DNA from: UBA9337 sp038331135
Lineage (GTDB): Bacteria; Patescibacteriota; Minisyncoccia; Moranbacterales; UBA9337
Assembly (NCBI GenBank): GCA_038331135.1
Contig: JBBQOS010000001.1
Coordinates: 22,981 to 86,980, forward strand
DNA: 64,000 nucleotides
Direction: 5' to 3'
Part shown: positions 43,049-52,190 of the stretch, piece after piece
Position numbering within the stretch: the stretch's first letter is position 1
Layout of the letters: each line of letters starts with the position of its first letter
The notes under the pieces: model-generated
Database searches by the model: none
Seen by the model: the letters and a program-made list of their open reading frames with translations, nothing else
Told to the model about the DNA's origin: nothing
Program-made: the position numbers and the translations under genes

Positions 43049-44089
43049 TTATTCTTTAATTTCTGTAGCGGCCGCTTTCAATACTTCCTTGGCAATTACA
43101 TCAAATAATTTTTGGTTTTCTTTAAGATAAGCCTTGGCTTTTTCTCGACCAGTGCCCAGTTTTTCTTCACCATAAGCGTAAGAATTACCAGCCTTTTTAA
43201 TCACCTCTAACTTAACACCTGTGTCCAATAAATCTCCACTGCGAGAAATTCCTTCGTTGTACATAATATCAAACTCGGAAGTTTGAAAAGGCGGAGCAAC
43301 TTTATTTTTTACCACTTTAACTTTTACTCTATTTCCCACTACTTGCTCGCCTGATTTAATTTGAGCACTTCGTCGCACATCTATTCGCACTGAAGAATAA
43401 AATTTTAATGCTTGTCCTCCACTAGTAGTTTCGGGATTGCCAAACATCACGCCGATTTTCATTCTTATCTGGTTAATGAAAATAACGACCGTGTTAGATT
43501 TGCCCATTATAGGAGTCAACTTACGCAAAGCTTGTGACATCAACCTAGCTTGACGACCGACATGATGATCCCCCATCTCGCCTTCAATCTCAGCTCGTGG
43601 CACCAAAGCTGCTACGGAGTCAACAACGATTAAATCGATAGCGTTACTCCGAACCAGTGTTTCTACAATATCCAATGCCTGCTCTCCTGAGTCTGGTTGA
43701 GAAATTAACAATTCATTAATATTCACTCCAATTTTTTTGGCGTAAGACGGATCCATAGCATGTTCAGCATCCACAAAAGCCACAGCTCCTCCCGCTTTTT
43801 GCGCATTGGCCGCAATATGCAAAGAGAGAGTTGTTTTACCCGATGACTCTGGTCCATATATCTCAATAATACGTCCTCGAGGAACGCCACCGATACCTAA
43901 GGCAATATCCAAAGATATCGATCCGGTAGGAATAGAAGCTACATCCACCCTTTTTACATCACCTAATTTCATTATCATCCCATCCCCAAATTTTTGTCTT
44001 ATTTCATCTACGACACCATCTAACTTTTTTTCCATTGATTCTGTATTGGTAGGTTTTAGTTCTTTGAGCGGTTTATTTTTTGTTGCCAT
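43049..44089 (-). CDS. recA: Recombinase A
   Basis: A 346-residue RecA. Walker A is GPESSGKT (79-86), Walker B is LIVVDSVAAL (about 150), the L1 region is EGEMGDHHVGRQARLMSQAL, and the L2 region is INQIRMKIGVMFGNPETTSGG with the conserved Gln at its start. It forms the strand-exchange filament and activates the SOS response when LexA is present. Length and motifs are normal. It is followed by a terminator and lies 78 bp after the RodZ-like gene. Confidence 0.98.
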   Translation of the reverse strand: MATKNKPLKELKPTNTESMEKKLDGVVDEIRQKFGDGMIMKLGDVKRVDVASIPTGSISLDIALGIGGVPRGRIIEIYGPESSGKTTLSLHIAANAQKAGGAVAFVDAEHAMDPSYAKKIGVNINELLISQPDSGEQALDIVETLVRSNAIDLIVVDSVAALVPRAEIEGEMGDHHVGRQARLMSQALRKLTPIMGKSNTVVIFINQIRMKIGVMFGNPETTSGGQALKFYSSVRIDVRRSAQIKSGEQVVGNRVKVKVVKNKVAPPFQTSEFDIMYNEGISRSGDLLDTGVKLEVIKKAGNSYAYGEEKLGTGREKAKAYLKENQKLFDVIAKEVLKAAATEIKE

Positions 44090-44167
44090 AAGCTTTACAC
44101 ATTAACATATTAGCATTTTAACATTTAAACAATAAAGGCTATATGTAATTTTTATATAAATTAATTA

Positions 44168-45061
44168 TTAATTACTGCTAGTTTTTTTCTTTTTATTATC
44201 TAATGGTTTAATTTTAGCTGACTCACTACTGTCGACACCTAGTACAGCACCCTCAGTTTGCGAAACTTCATCTGCTTCAATTTCCTCTTGCGAACCATCG
44301 GGAGATTGCATATTGTTTTCATCCACCTTTAGTTCTTCTTGAGGAGCGACATTTTCTATAGGTCTTATTTCTTCCGGTTTATTATAATGAGCCTCCACAG
44401 AAATTGATTCCACTACTTCTTTATTAAACTGATTAACACTCTTTACTGATATAACATTTTTTCCTTCTCGTAATACAATACTTTCTGCAAAAACACCCTC
44501 ATCATTCACCATAACCAATTGATTATTTATAAATAATTCATTACCTACGTCTGTTTTTCCTTTTACCAGAACCTTTGTGTCGTTAATCACTGAATCAGCC
44601 TCTGGATTTATTATCAACAACTCTGGATTAGAAACAAAATTGTTTAGATTTTTAAATAAATAAAAAGATAATGCTATAAAAAATAATGAAACAAAAACAA
44701 TCGAAATTATTTTAGGCGTAACTGAAAATTTAGATAAATTTATTTTATTTAAATTAGTTTTCTCCTTACCTTTATTATTGCCCGCTATGTTTTTTTGAAT
44801 ACTTTTTTCTTTATTAAATGACTTTATTAGGTAATCTTCATTTATCCCCAAATAATCGGCGAAACTTTTTAAAAATCCCTTAACATACACATCTGCTGGT
44901 AAACCATTATAATTTCCACTTTCCAAAAACTCCAAATATTCTAATTGAATTTTAGTATTTTTAGCTATTTCTGACAATCCAATCCTTTTTTCAGTCCTAG
45001 CTCTTTGCATCTTTTCTCCTAGAGTCAAAGATTGAATTTTTTTTACTTTGAATCCATTCAT
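44168..45061 (-). CDS. RodZ-like HTH membrane protein
   Basis: A 297-residue protein. The N-terminal HTH_25 domain (LGEKMQRARTEKRIGLSEIA, about 13-85) is of the RodZ type, with YLEFLESGNYNGLPADVYVK as the typical continuation. A basic linker and one TM (ISIVFVSLFFIALSFYLFKN, about 118-137) follow. The outer part contains an Ig-like beta domain with DTKVLVKGKTDVGNELFINN. In rod-shaped bacteria RodZ links MreB to the wall machinery. It is upstream of recA and downstream of ftsK, which fits a cell-shape/division block. Confidence 0.82.
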   Translation of the reverse strand: MNGFKVKKIQSLTLGEKMQRARTEKRIGLSEIAKNTKIQLEYLEFLESGNYNGLPADVYVKGFLKSFADYLGINEDYLIKSFNKEKSIQKNIAGNNKGKEKTNLNKINLSKFSVTPKIISIVFVSLFFIALSFYLFKNLNNFVSNPELLIINPEADSVINDTKVLVKGKTDVGNELFINNQLVMVNDEGVFAESIVLREGKNVISVKSVNQFNKEVVESISVEAHYNKPEEIRPIENVAPQEELKVDENNMQSPDGSQEEIEADEVSQTEGAVLGVDSSESAKIKPLDNKKKKTSSN

Positions 45062-45263
45062 GAATTAAGTATAAAGTATTATGAATTATAAATTTTTAAA
45101 CCGTATCTCACGCTCAACTCTGTTTAGGTCCCTTAAAATTATTACAGAATTTGGATGAAGGAATTTTTCTTACAATTAAAAAATGAATTCCCAAATCTTG
45201 TTTTAATTGCTATTCCTAATTACCAGTTACCAGTTTAATGGCTGCTAGTTACTAATTACCAAT

Positions 45264-47696
45264 TTAGATCTGCCACTTTTCTCTTTGCTCTTGGGTTACA
45301 TCCTCTCCATCGTCTTTAATTTGATTGTCAGGGCTCTCTTTATTATCTGGATTATTTCCGCCAGATAAAATCTCTCGAGGTTTAGAACCATCCGCCTCTC
45401 CCACTATGCCATCTCTTTCTAGACTATCAATTAACCGCGCAGCTCTATTATAACCGATTCTAAATCTTCTTTGCAACAATGAAGCTGAAGCCTTGCCCAC
45501 TTTCAAAACGAATTCTTTAGCTTCGCTATAAATAGCATCTTCATCTTCACTCTCTTGAGAAATAGAAAAATCAACTTTTCCGAAATTATCTACAGTGGCA
45601 TCATGTCGAGAGCTAGCGCCGATACTTATTTCATCTTCTATATCGTCATCCTCATCTTTTTTATAAATTCGCTCAGCTTGCTCTATAATGTGATCGACCA
45701 CCCTTCTTACTTCCTGCTCTGAAACAAAAGAATTTTGCAATCTCCTTGGCTTAGGAGACTCCGAAGATAAAAATAATAAATCACCTTTGCCCAAAAGATT
45801 TTCCGCCCCGCGCATATCAATAATTGTTCTTGAATCAATTTGGCTTGCCACCTGAAGAGCAATCCTAGTAGTAATATTAGCTTTAATAATACCAGTTAAA
45901 ACTTCCACACTGGGGCGCTGAGTAGAAATAATTAAATGAATTCCAACGGCTCTAGCCATTTGAGCTAAACGCATTATCGCACCCTCCACATCTTTTCCAT
46001 GCGAGACCATCAAATCCGCCAACTCATCTATTATAATAACAATAAAAGGTAACTTCTTTAATTGCTCTTTCACTACCTCGCTCGTATCAGGATCGATAAT
46101 ATCGCGCGTCATACCTTTTTTAAACTTTTGCAAATACGACTCCAAATCTCTTGATCCAACTGATTCTAGAATTTTATAACGCTCCTCCATTTCTCTCACT
46201 GCCCATTTCAATGAGTTAACTACTTTTTTATTATCTGTAATAACTGGCGATAATAGATGTGGAATCTTATTGTAAAGAGAAAGCTCTACTCGTTTGGGAT
46301 CAACTAAAATCATTTTTAAATCATCGGGAGAATTTTGAAAAAGTAAGGATAAAATTATTGAATTTATACAAACACTTTTGCCGGTTCCAGTTGCTCCGGC
46401 AATTAATAAATGTGGCATCTTTCCCAAATCTCCGATAATAAAATTACCTTCAACGTTTTTTCCCAGAGCCAACGATAATGGAGATTTACTCTCTTTAAAC
46501 TCTTGACTATCTAAGGCATTTTTTAATCTTATCATGATTGACTTTTTATTAGGGACTTCTATTCCAATCAATGATTTTCCGGGAATGGGTGCTTCTATTC
46601 TAATTGGATGAGCAGCCAATGCCAAAGCCAAATCATCACCCAAAGCTACAATTTTACTCAATCGAACACCGACAGCTGGACGAAAACTATACTGAGTTAC
46701 AGCTGGTCCTATTTTTACTCCTCCGTCTTCTAGGGCAATTCCAAAATTAGAAAAAGTATCTTTAATGATATCTATATTTTCGTCAATGTTCCCGCTATAC
46801 GCCTCTCCTATGGATTCATCTAGCAGCGTAAGGGGCGGCAATTTCCATAAATCTGCAGAAATTTTATTTATTTTAATAGGCTTAATATTTTTAGGCTTAT
46901 TTCCAAAAGATGCGCTTTTGATATTAAATTCACCATCTTCATCGACTGAAATATCTTCATCATTCTTTTTATTAGCGCTTGGTCCTTCGACAAATTTAAC
47001 CTCCTTGATATTATAGGCTAGACTTTCTCTTTCTACATCAACTGAAATATCTTCTTTTTTATCATCACTAAAATCCTCTTCTTTTAAGCTAGACCCTCCA
47101 CTGTTATTAATTTTTTCAGATTTATTTTTTATTTCTTCTGTTTGCGCTTTTTTAGTTTTAATTAAATTAATAAAAAATTCAACCACTGAAAAATTAAAAG
47201 CAATCATAACTCCTATAGAAAAAAATGCTATCAGAAAAATAATTCCCACAATTTTACCCGTTAACTTTATCAAATAAAAAGCTATTAAATATCCGATATA
47301 CCCACCACCTTGTCCATTCTTGGCTACGGTTAATAGCAAATTACTTTCATAAAAAATATGAAAAAATCCCAATAAGCTCAAGAAAGCAATAATTAAACCG
47401 GCTATTTTAACTACATAAAAAACTGTTTTTTTCTTGTATAACAAAACTATCGCCATTAAAAATAAAGTGATTGGAAATAACCATTTTCCCCAACCAAAAA
47501 TCATCCCACCTATTTTATCCAAAAAATTGCCAAAAGCTCCCCCTGAATCAAGAAATCCAAAAGAAAATAAAATAGTCATCAGCAACAAAAGCACAATCGC
47601 TATTCCGCGTTTAACACTATTTTTTAAATTCAAATTAAAATCTTCTTCGATATTTTTTTCTTCTTTTGTATTTTTCTCCCTTGATTTATTTCTCAT
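45264..47696 (-). CDS. ftsK: DNA translocase FtsK/SpoIIIE
   Basis: An 810-residue motor. The N-terminal membrane part has about four TM helices (35-190), followed by a low-complexity acidic linker (about 195-270), the alpha domain and the RecA-like beta domain. Walker A is GATGTGKSVCINSI (about 438) and Walker B is FIVIIIDELADLMV (about 555). The C-terminal winged-helix gamma domain (ASASLLQRRFRIGYNRAARL, about 740) would read polar KOPS-like motifs on DNA. It pumps DNA through the closing septum and helps chromosome-dimer resolution. Confidence 0.96.
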   Translation of the reverse strand: MRNKSREKNTKEEKNIEEDFNLNLKNSVKRGIAIVLLLLMTILFSFGFLDSGGAFGNFLDKIGGMIFGWGKWLFPITLFLMAIVLLYKKKTVFYVVKIAGLIIAFLSLLGFFHIFYESNLLLTVAKNGQGGGYIGYLIAFYLIKLTGKIVGIIFLIAFFSIGVMIAFNFSVVEFFINLIKTKKAQTEEIKNKSEKINNSGGSSLKEEDFSDDKKEDISVDVERESLAYNIKEVKFVEGPSANKKNDEDISVDEDGEFNIKSASFGNKPKNIKPIKINKISADLWKLPPLTLLDESIGEAYSGNIDENIDIIKDTFSNFGIALEDGGVKIGPAVTQYSFRPAVGVRLSKIVALGDDLALALAAHPIRIEAPIPGKSLIGIEVPNKKSIMIRLKNALDSQEFKESKSPLSLALGKNVEGNFIIGDLGKMPHLLIAGATGTGKSVCINSIILSLLFQNSPDDLKMILVDPKRVELSLYNKIPHLLSPVITDNKKVVNSLKWAVREMEERYKILESVGSRDLESYLQKFKKGMTRDIIDPDTSEVVKEQLKKLPFIVIIIDELADLMVSHGKDVEGAIMRLAQMARAVGIHLIISTQRPSVEVLTGIIKANITTRIALQVASQIDSRTIIDMRGAENLLGKGDLLFLSSESPKPRRLQNSFVSEQEVRRVVDHIIEQAERIYKKDEDDDIEDEISIGASSRHDATVDNFGKVDFSISQESEDEDAIYSEAKEFVLKVGKASASLLQRRFRIGYNRAARLIDSLERDGIVGEADGSKPREILSGGNNPDNKESPDNQIKDDGEDVTQEQREKWQI

Positions 47697-47878
47697 AATT
47701 AGCTTTTTAGTTTCTTAACAAGCAACTTTTTATTTCTTTTTAGTTTTTTAATTTTTGGATTTATAAAATTATAATATTTTTCCCAAAACACTACACTAAA
47801 ACATGGTTGACTATAGACCGCTAAGCCAAAAACACCAGCTAAGTCAATTTTAACACAAAAAATGTTTTTTCGATAACA

Positions 47879-49051
47879 TTAAAATTCTACTGTTATTTCA
47901 ATGCTTTTGCCCCCCCTTAGCACTCCCAAAACAGCTGAGTTTCCCTTCTCGTATTGGTTTATAAAATTTGATAAAGGATGAGTAGTATTAATTTCATTTC
48001 CATCTATTGAAAGAATTAAATCATTTATTGCTAGTCCATTTTTTTCAGCTGAACTATCTGCCAGTATAGCTAAACCTTGCTTGCCGGTAGCAGAATAAAT
48101 CAGAGCGCCCTTGTCTGATGAAAGATTTTTTAAATTTTTGTAATAGGGGTTAACTGAAATATAGTAAATTCCCAACTTGGCGGATTGCTCAACTCTGTTT
48201 TCAACAATCTTTTGCATAGACTCTCTAATTACTTCAATTGGGATTTGAAAATATTTTTTATTACTGTCAACTTCAATTTTTGCATTTATAGCTAATAGTT
48301 CTCCCTCATAATTTATAATTGGCCCACCGACATATTTATCATCTTCGTTAAAATCAACACGCAAAACACCCTCCAGCTTTTCAGATGAAGCAATCTCTCC
48401 CCCTGCCAAATTAAAACTCTCATCAAAACCAGTTAATATCCCGTCAGTCAAATAAACTTTTTGTAATCCTGATAAATTTCCAATAACTATAACTTTTTTA
48501 CCTGAATTGCTGATACTGCTACTCGCAAAAGGTATGGTGGTTAAATTAAATCCTTCTACTTTTAGATATGCTAAGTTGGTAAAGTCATCTATACCCAAAA
48601 GTTTTGCATCCAAAACATTGCCACCCAATGTGACTACTTTATACTCAGCATTTTTTTCGATGATGTTAGTTCTATAGGTAACAATGATACCATCATTAGT
48701 CAAAATAGTCCCTGCTCCCTCTTGCCCACTAGAATATTTTTCAGCGTCGATAACTGCCGGATTAATTTTTTTGTTATCTTCGCGTTTCTCAAAAGAAAGA
48801 ATATTTACCACAGCATAAACCGCACTTGACGCTATTTCGCTTATTGAATCATCCTCTCTAACTATGACTCTCTCTGTTTTAGTAATAAACGTAGTGTTTT
48901 TGTTATCACTATTAAAAATTTCCAATCTAGAGAAAACTTTGGATTTAACAAATAACGGCGTCAGATATCTACTTAAGAACAAATTTCCCACCCAACCGAA
49001 AAACATCACCGCTACTAAAATTAAAAATATTTTAAACATTTTTTTCTTCAT
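47879..49051 (-). CDS. HtrA/DegP-like protein with PDZ domain, catalytic triad lost
   Basis: A 390-residue membrane-anchored HtrA-fold protein: TM at about 7-29, trypsin-like domain (about 75-275) and C-terminal PDZ (about 290-385, with DSSAEKNGLAINDLILSIDG). The three catalytic positions are changed: the usual TNNHV reads TYRTN (His lost), TDLAVLK reads TNLAYLK (Asp lost) and GNSGGP reads KYVGGP (Ser lost). It is therefore a pseudoprotease, perhaps a chaperone, a peptide-binding anchor or a regulator of a partner protease. The fold and PDZ are well kept, so it is not simply a decaying gene. Confidence 0.88.
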   Translation of the reverse strand: MKKKMFKIFLILVAVMFFGWVGNLFLSRYLTPLFVKSKVFSRLEIFNSDNKNTTFITKTERVIVREDDSISEIASSAVYAVVNILSFEKREDNKKINPAVIDAEKYSSGQEGAGTILTNDGIIVTYRTNIIEKNAEYKVVTLGGNVLDAKLLGIDDFTNLAYLKVEGFNLTTIPFASSSISNSGKKVIVIGNLSGLQKVYLTDGILTGFDESFNLAGGEIASSEKLEGVLRVDFNEDDKYVGGPIINYEGELLAINAKIEVDSNKKYFQIPIEVIRESMQKIVENRVEQSAKLGIYYISVNPYYKNLKNLSSDKGALIYSATGKQGLAILADSSAEKNGLAINDLILSIDGNEINTTHPLSNFINQYEKGNSAVLGVLRGGKSIEITVEF

Positions 49052-49172
49052 TTTTTTATTGAGCCTAAATTAATTACTTAAATACATTATACAATATTTA
49101 TGCCAAGCTAGTACATCTTTAAATTTTTTAACCATATCGTTTGGACGTCCGACTTTTTTGCAATCAAACTAT

Positions 49173-49913
49173 TTAAATATTGGGCAACCATATTGAACCA
49201 TACAAAACAACACTGCTTGCAATTATGAAAAATATCAAATTTACTAATACTCTTTTGACTGACAGGATGTTTTTAAAATAATTTTGAGATAAGTCCCAAA
49301 TTATATAATAAAACATTAGCAACACAATTCCAGTAGTGAGATATCCAAATGGCCAAAAATTTATTACCCAGCCCATTTCCAAGACTCCGAAGCCTATAAT
49401 TAGACTATACACTAGGACCTTTTTTTTATTTTCTTGACCGATTAATAAGAAATATTGATAGCTAATGAGCGCTATATTACAAAAATAAAAAGACATTAGC
49501 ATCCAGGAAGGAATGTCAAAATTCAAGTAAATGCCATACGAGGCTGAAAAAAACAAAAAAATAACAGCCATCGTTGACATTGCAATCGAACCCTTGGCTG
49601 TTTCACTCTCGGGCTTTTTTGATATTCGATAGATTCCAAATAGAAAAAAGTAGTTTACTAATCCGCTGATTGCTATAAAAATATGTTTTTCAACGCTATA
49701 ATCTATAAGATGCAAAATTGTCCAAACTGAAACATACAACACAGTAATAATGAACAATCCTGACTGAACTTTGGAATAAATCCGAAAAGAAGCTAATGAA
49801 GAAAACAAAAAGACAAAAAATAAAATCCAAAAAGATCCTCTGTAGAAAAGCATTAACTCCAACAAGAAGATGAAAATAATTGATTGAAATATGGCTGGCA
49901 GATATAGAAACAC
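49173..49913 (-). CDS. Seven-TM-type membrane protein, unknown function
   Basis: A 246-residue very hydrophobic protein with about seven to eight TM helices spread evenly from residue 5 to 240. Aromatic residues and paired Phe are frequent, and the loops are short. I see no catalytic or ligand-binding motif. It lies between the pseudoprotease and the ferredoxin gene, with spacers of about 110-120 bp on each side. No family recognised. Confidence 0.6.
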   Translation of the reverse strand: MFLYLPAIFQSIIFIFLLELMLFYRGSFWILFFVFLFSSLASFRIYSKVQSGLFIITVLYVSVWTILHLIDYSVEKHIFIAISGLVNYFFLFGIYRISKKPESETAKGSIAMSTMAVIFLFFSASYGIYLNFDIPSWMLMSFYFCNIALISYQYFLLIGQENKKKVLVYSLIIGFGVLEMGWVINFWPFGYLTTGIVLLMFYYIIWDLSQNYFKNILSVKRVLVNLIFFIIASSVVLYGSIWLPNI

Positions 49914-50024
49914 GGAATAAATAGAAAAAAATTAAAAACACATCTCACTCAAAAATAACGCAGCGAAAAAAATAATTCGAAATCCATAAGCATATTCTTG
50001 TTGCAAAATGGAATGACCGATTTT

Positions 50025-50219
50025 CTATTGCTCAAAAGAAATAGCGTTAACTGGACAGCTATCAATAGTTTCCTGACAATTGCAATCTCCACATTCATCG
50101 GCGATAACCACTGATTTTCCTTTCTCTATATCCATTTTAAAAACAGTTGGACAAATAGCTTCACATGTTCCACAACCAATACACAAATCTTCGTTAACTT
50201 TAACCTTTGGCATACTCAT
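50025..50219 (-). CDS. Small 4Fe-4S ferredoxin
   Basis: A 64-residue ferredoxin; the start MSMPKVKVNEDL at 50219 is chosen because it lies directly before the fold (an upstream ATG at 50249 is in frame). The first cluster ligands are CIGCGTCEAICP. The second Cys set is atypical: ECGDCNCQETIDSCP, so the protein probably holds a single 4Fe-4S cluster, the last Cys (SCPVNAI) being the fourth ligand. It is a soluble electron carrier; no partner reductase is near. The C terminus PVNAISFEQ is typical. Confidence 0.88.
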   Translation of the reverse strand: MSMPKVKVNEDLCIGCGTCEAICPTVFKMDIEKGKSVVIADECGDCNCQETIDSCPVNAISFEQ

Positions 50220-50312
50220 ATAATATTTTCTAAAGGCACATTGTGCCACTAAAAAATAAATTAAAAAAAATTAATTACTCGGTGTAATAATAGCAGATTA
50301 TTTGAAATAAAG

Positions 50313-51389
50313 CTACAAAGCCATCAAAGATGCATCTTTTTCAGCTTTATTTAATGATTCTTCTTCAAACTTCTCCATATTTTTATCTTTAAATGAGACC
50401 ACTCCACGATCCTTATTCCATTGGTAATCTGTTAGTAATATTGATACATTCATTTTACCAATCTCGTTATCTAGCCAATTCACAAAAGATGCTTTAGGAA
50501 AAAACAACTGGCTTATTTCATAAGCTTTTCGGCCTTCAATTTCCCTAGTATTATCTAGTTTTATAATATGATAACCCAACTTACTTTCCAAAACATCACT
50601 AGATTTTCCTATTTCTAGAGCTAATACATCTTTTTTTATTTCGAGAGATATTTGATCTTCTTGAAACCATCCTAATTTCCCCCCCGCATTGGCTGTCCCT
50701 CCTTCTGAGATTTCTTTGGCTATTTTTTCGAAATCATTACTAGTCTTTATTTTTTCCATTGCTTCTTGAGCATTTTCTTGAGATTTATCATTTTTTTCTT
50801 TTCCATCATTTTCAGCTAACCATTTTTCCAGCGCATCTTTATATAAGCTAGGTTTAACTATTTTATTTTCAAAATCGCCCATGCCCCATCCATACAATTT
50901 TTCCAAACTCTTGCTTATGTCTTCTCTATTTCCATATTCATCCATTTTTCTATCCACATTATCTGCAACTGTTTTTTTGGATATACTTATACCTCTATCT
51001 TTAGCCAATATTTCGATAACTTTATCCTCAATCATCTTATTTATCAATTCCTTTTCCCTTATTTTTAATCTTTTTTTGCCATCATTTGTATTAAAATCAA
51101 ATCTCAATCCCAAAGAAGAAAAATCCTGACTCTCATAAAATCTTCTGATAGAAATTAAATTTTGGTTAATAGAGCCGATTGATATAAAATTAGTGCCGTC
51201 TATTGCAACAGCTGGAAAAAATATTCGATTATAAATATAATTTGGTATTTTATTGGGACTGTTAAATCTGTAAATAAAAATAGTTCCAACCAATAAAATA
51301 ATCAAAACAAAAACAAGGAGGCTATATACCAAGGTAGTAATTTTAATCTTTTCTGCTATTTTTTCTTTACTCTTTTTTTCTGTTATCAT
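50313..51389 (-). CDS. Membrane-anchored parvulin-type peptidyl-prolyl isomerase (PrsA/SurA-like)
   Basis: A 358-residue protein. One TM (TTLVYSLLVFVLIILLVGTI, about 18-37) is followed by a SurA-N-like helical chaperone part with KIREKELINKMIEDKVIEIL (about 105). The parvulin domain comes next with KLGWFQEDQISLEIKKDVLA (about 240) and SKLGYHIIKLDNTREIEGRK (about 275). It likely folds exported proteins at the outer face of the membrane. It lies 19 bp downstream of the septum-initiator-like gene. Confidence 0.88.
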   Translation of the reverse strand: MITEKKSKEKIAEKIKITTLVYSLLVFVLIILLVGTIFIYRFNSPNKIPNYIYNRIFFPAVAIDGTNFISIGSINQNLISIRRFYESQDFSSLGLRFDFNTNDGKKRLKIREKELINKMIEDKVIEILAKDRGISISKKTVADNVDRKMDEYGNREDISKSLEKLYGWGMGDFENKIVKPSLYKDALEKWLAENDGKEKNDKSQENAQEAMEKIKTSNDFEKIAKEISEGGTANAGGKLGWFQEDQISLEIKKDVLALEIGKSSDVLESKLGYHIIKLDNTREIEGRKAYEISQLFFPKASFVNWLDNEIGKMNVSILLTDYQWNKDRGVVSFKDKNMEKFEEESLNKAEKDASLMAL

Positions 51390-51408
51390 ATTTATTATAT
51401 CCTATTTT

Positions 51409-51810
51409 TTACATCTGTTTACCGCTAACTACATTCCACCATTTTTCATAATTAGGCAGATTATTTTGTTGCTTTTTCTTTTCAGTTTCAATTACAATTT
51501 CTTGATTTATGTCATCTGAAACTCCCAATACTTTTTGGTTGGGTTGTACGATAACCAATTTTTCTCCCACGTTTCTCAAGCTTAGTCTATCCTTAGCAAC
51601 ACTCTCTTTGTAATAATCAGATTTCAGATATTCTATTTTTTCTTTTAAGAAATTATTCTCAGAGCTCAACTTACCGGCTTCTGTTTCTAAGCTAGCTATT
51701 TCATTTTCAATAACCTTAGATCGCCTGATTTCTTTTAATGTAGGAATAGAGAGAAAAATAAAAATTCCCGCTATAACTAAAAAAAACAATAGAAAGTAAA
51801 AGAATTTCAT
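51409..51810 (-). CDS. Septum formation initiator family protein (FtsL/DivIC-like)
   Basis: A 133-residue bitopic protein; start MKFFYFLLFFLVIAGIFIFL at 51810 is chosen because it opens directly on the TM helix (a TTG at 51855 is in frame upstream). A coiled coil with heptads (ENEIASLETEAGKLSSENNF, about 32-60) follows, then the DivIC/FtsB-type segment SDYYKESVAKDRLSLRNVGE with KLVIVQP after it. Such proteins join the FtsQLB divisome complex at the outer membrane face. The C-terminal tail is longer than usual. Probably cotranscribed with the parvulin gene. Confidence 0.85.
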   Translation of the reverse strand: MKFFYFLLFFLVIAGIFIFLSIPTLKEIRRSKVIENEIASLETEAGKLSSENNFLKEKIEYLKSDYYKESVAKDRLSLRNVGEKLVIVQPNQKVLGVSDDINQEIVIETEKKKQQNNLPNYEKWWNVVSGKQM

Positions 51811-51835
51811 TGGGGATTTTAAATAATGGTTAATG

Positions 51836-51946
51836 TTAAGTGAAAGCTGGAGCAATTAGCATGCCTACCATTGAAACAACGGCTAAAATTGAAATTGTTA
51901 TCCAGATTATTCTTATTTTTTTTCTTATTTTTCTCATATCATTCAT
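51836..51946 (-). CDS. 36-residue single-TM peptide
   Basis: ATG 51946 opens a frame coding a basic head (MNDMRKIRKKIRI) and one TM helix (IWITISILAVVSMVGMLIAP), ending AFT. It is just upstream of the septum-initiator gene in the same direction, with 25 bp between. The clear membrane-peptide plan (positive-inside, one helix) and its place at the head of a division/export operon argue that it is real. No family can be named. Confidence 0.5.
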   Translation of the reverse strand: MNDMRKIRKKIRIIWITISILAVVSMVGMLIAPAFT

Positions 51947-51992
51947 TTTAACTAATTATTAACAAAAAAACAACCCTCTAGATATTATCCAT

Positions 51993-52190
51993 TCAACAAA
52001 ACAACCTAAAAACAAATTTTGAATTAACGACAATAAATTCACCATTTTCAGATATATTCTTTTCATGACCTTTGCCATTTAAAAAATTACAATCTTCTCC
52101 CAACGCCCTAAACTCCACGCCATTTGGGCAGAGTTCAGCGATTAGTTTTTCGATTTTTGGTTGATTGTTATGTATGTTAATTCTCATCAT
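51993..52190 (-). pseudogene. hsdS: Type I restriction specificity subunit (HsdS), N-terminal remnant
   Basis: From MMRINIHNNQPKIEKLIAEL at 52190 the frame codes the typical HsdS opening with LCPNGVEFRALGE and GKGHEKNISENGEFIVVNSK, then changes to FVFRLFC and stops after about 65 residues, where intact proteins have about 400. It overlaps the end of the BRO/DinD-like gene by 14 bp, as in intact R-M operons. The remainder of the gene is gone. Confidence 0.8.
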
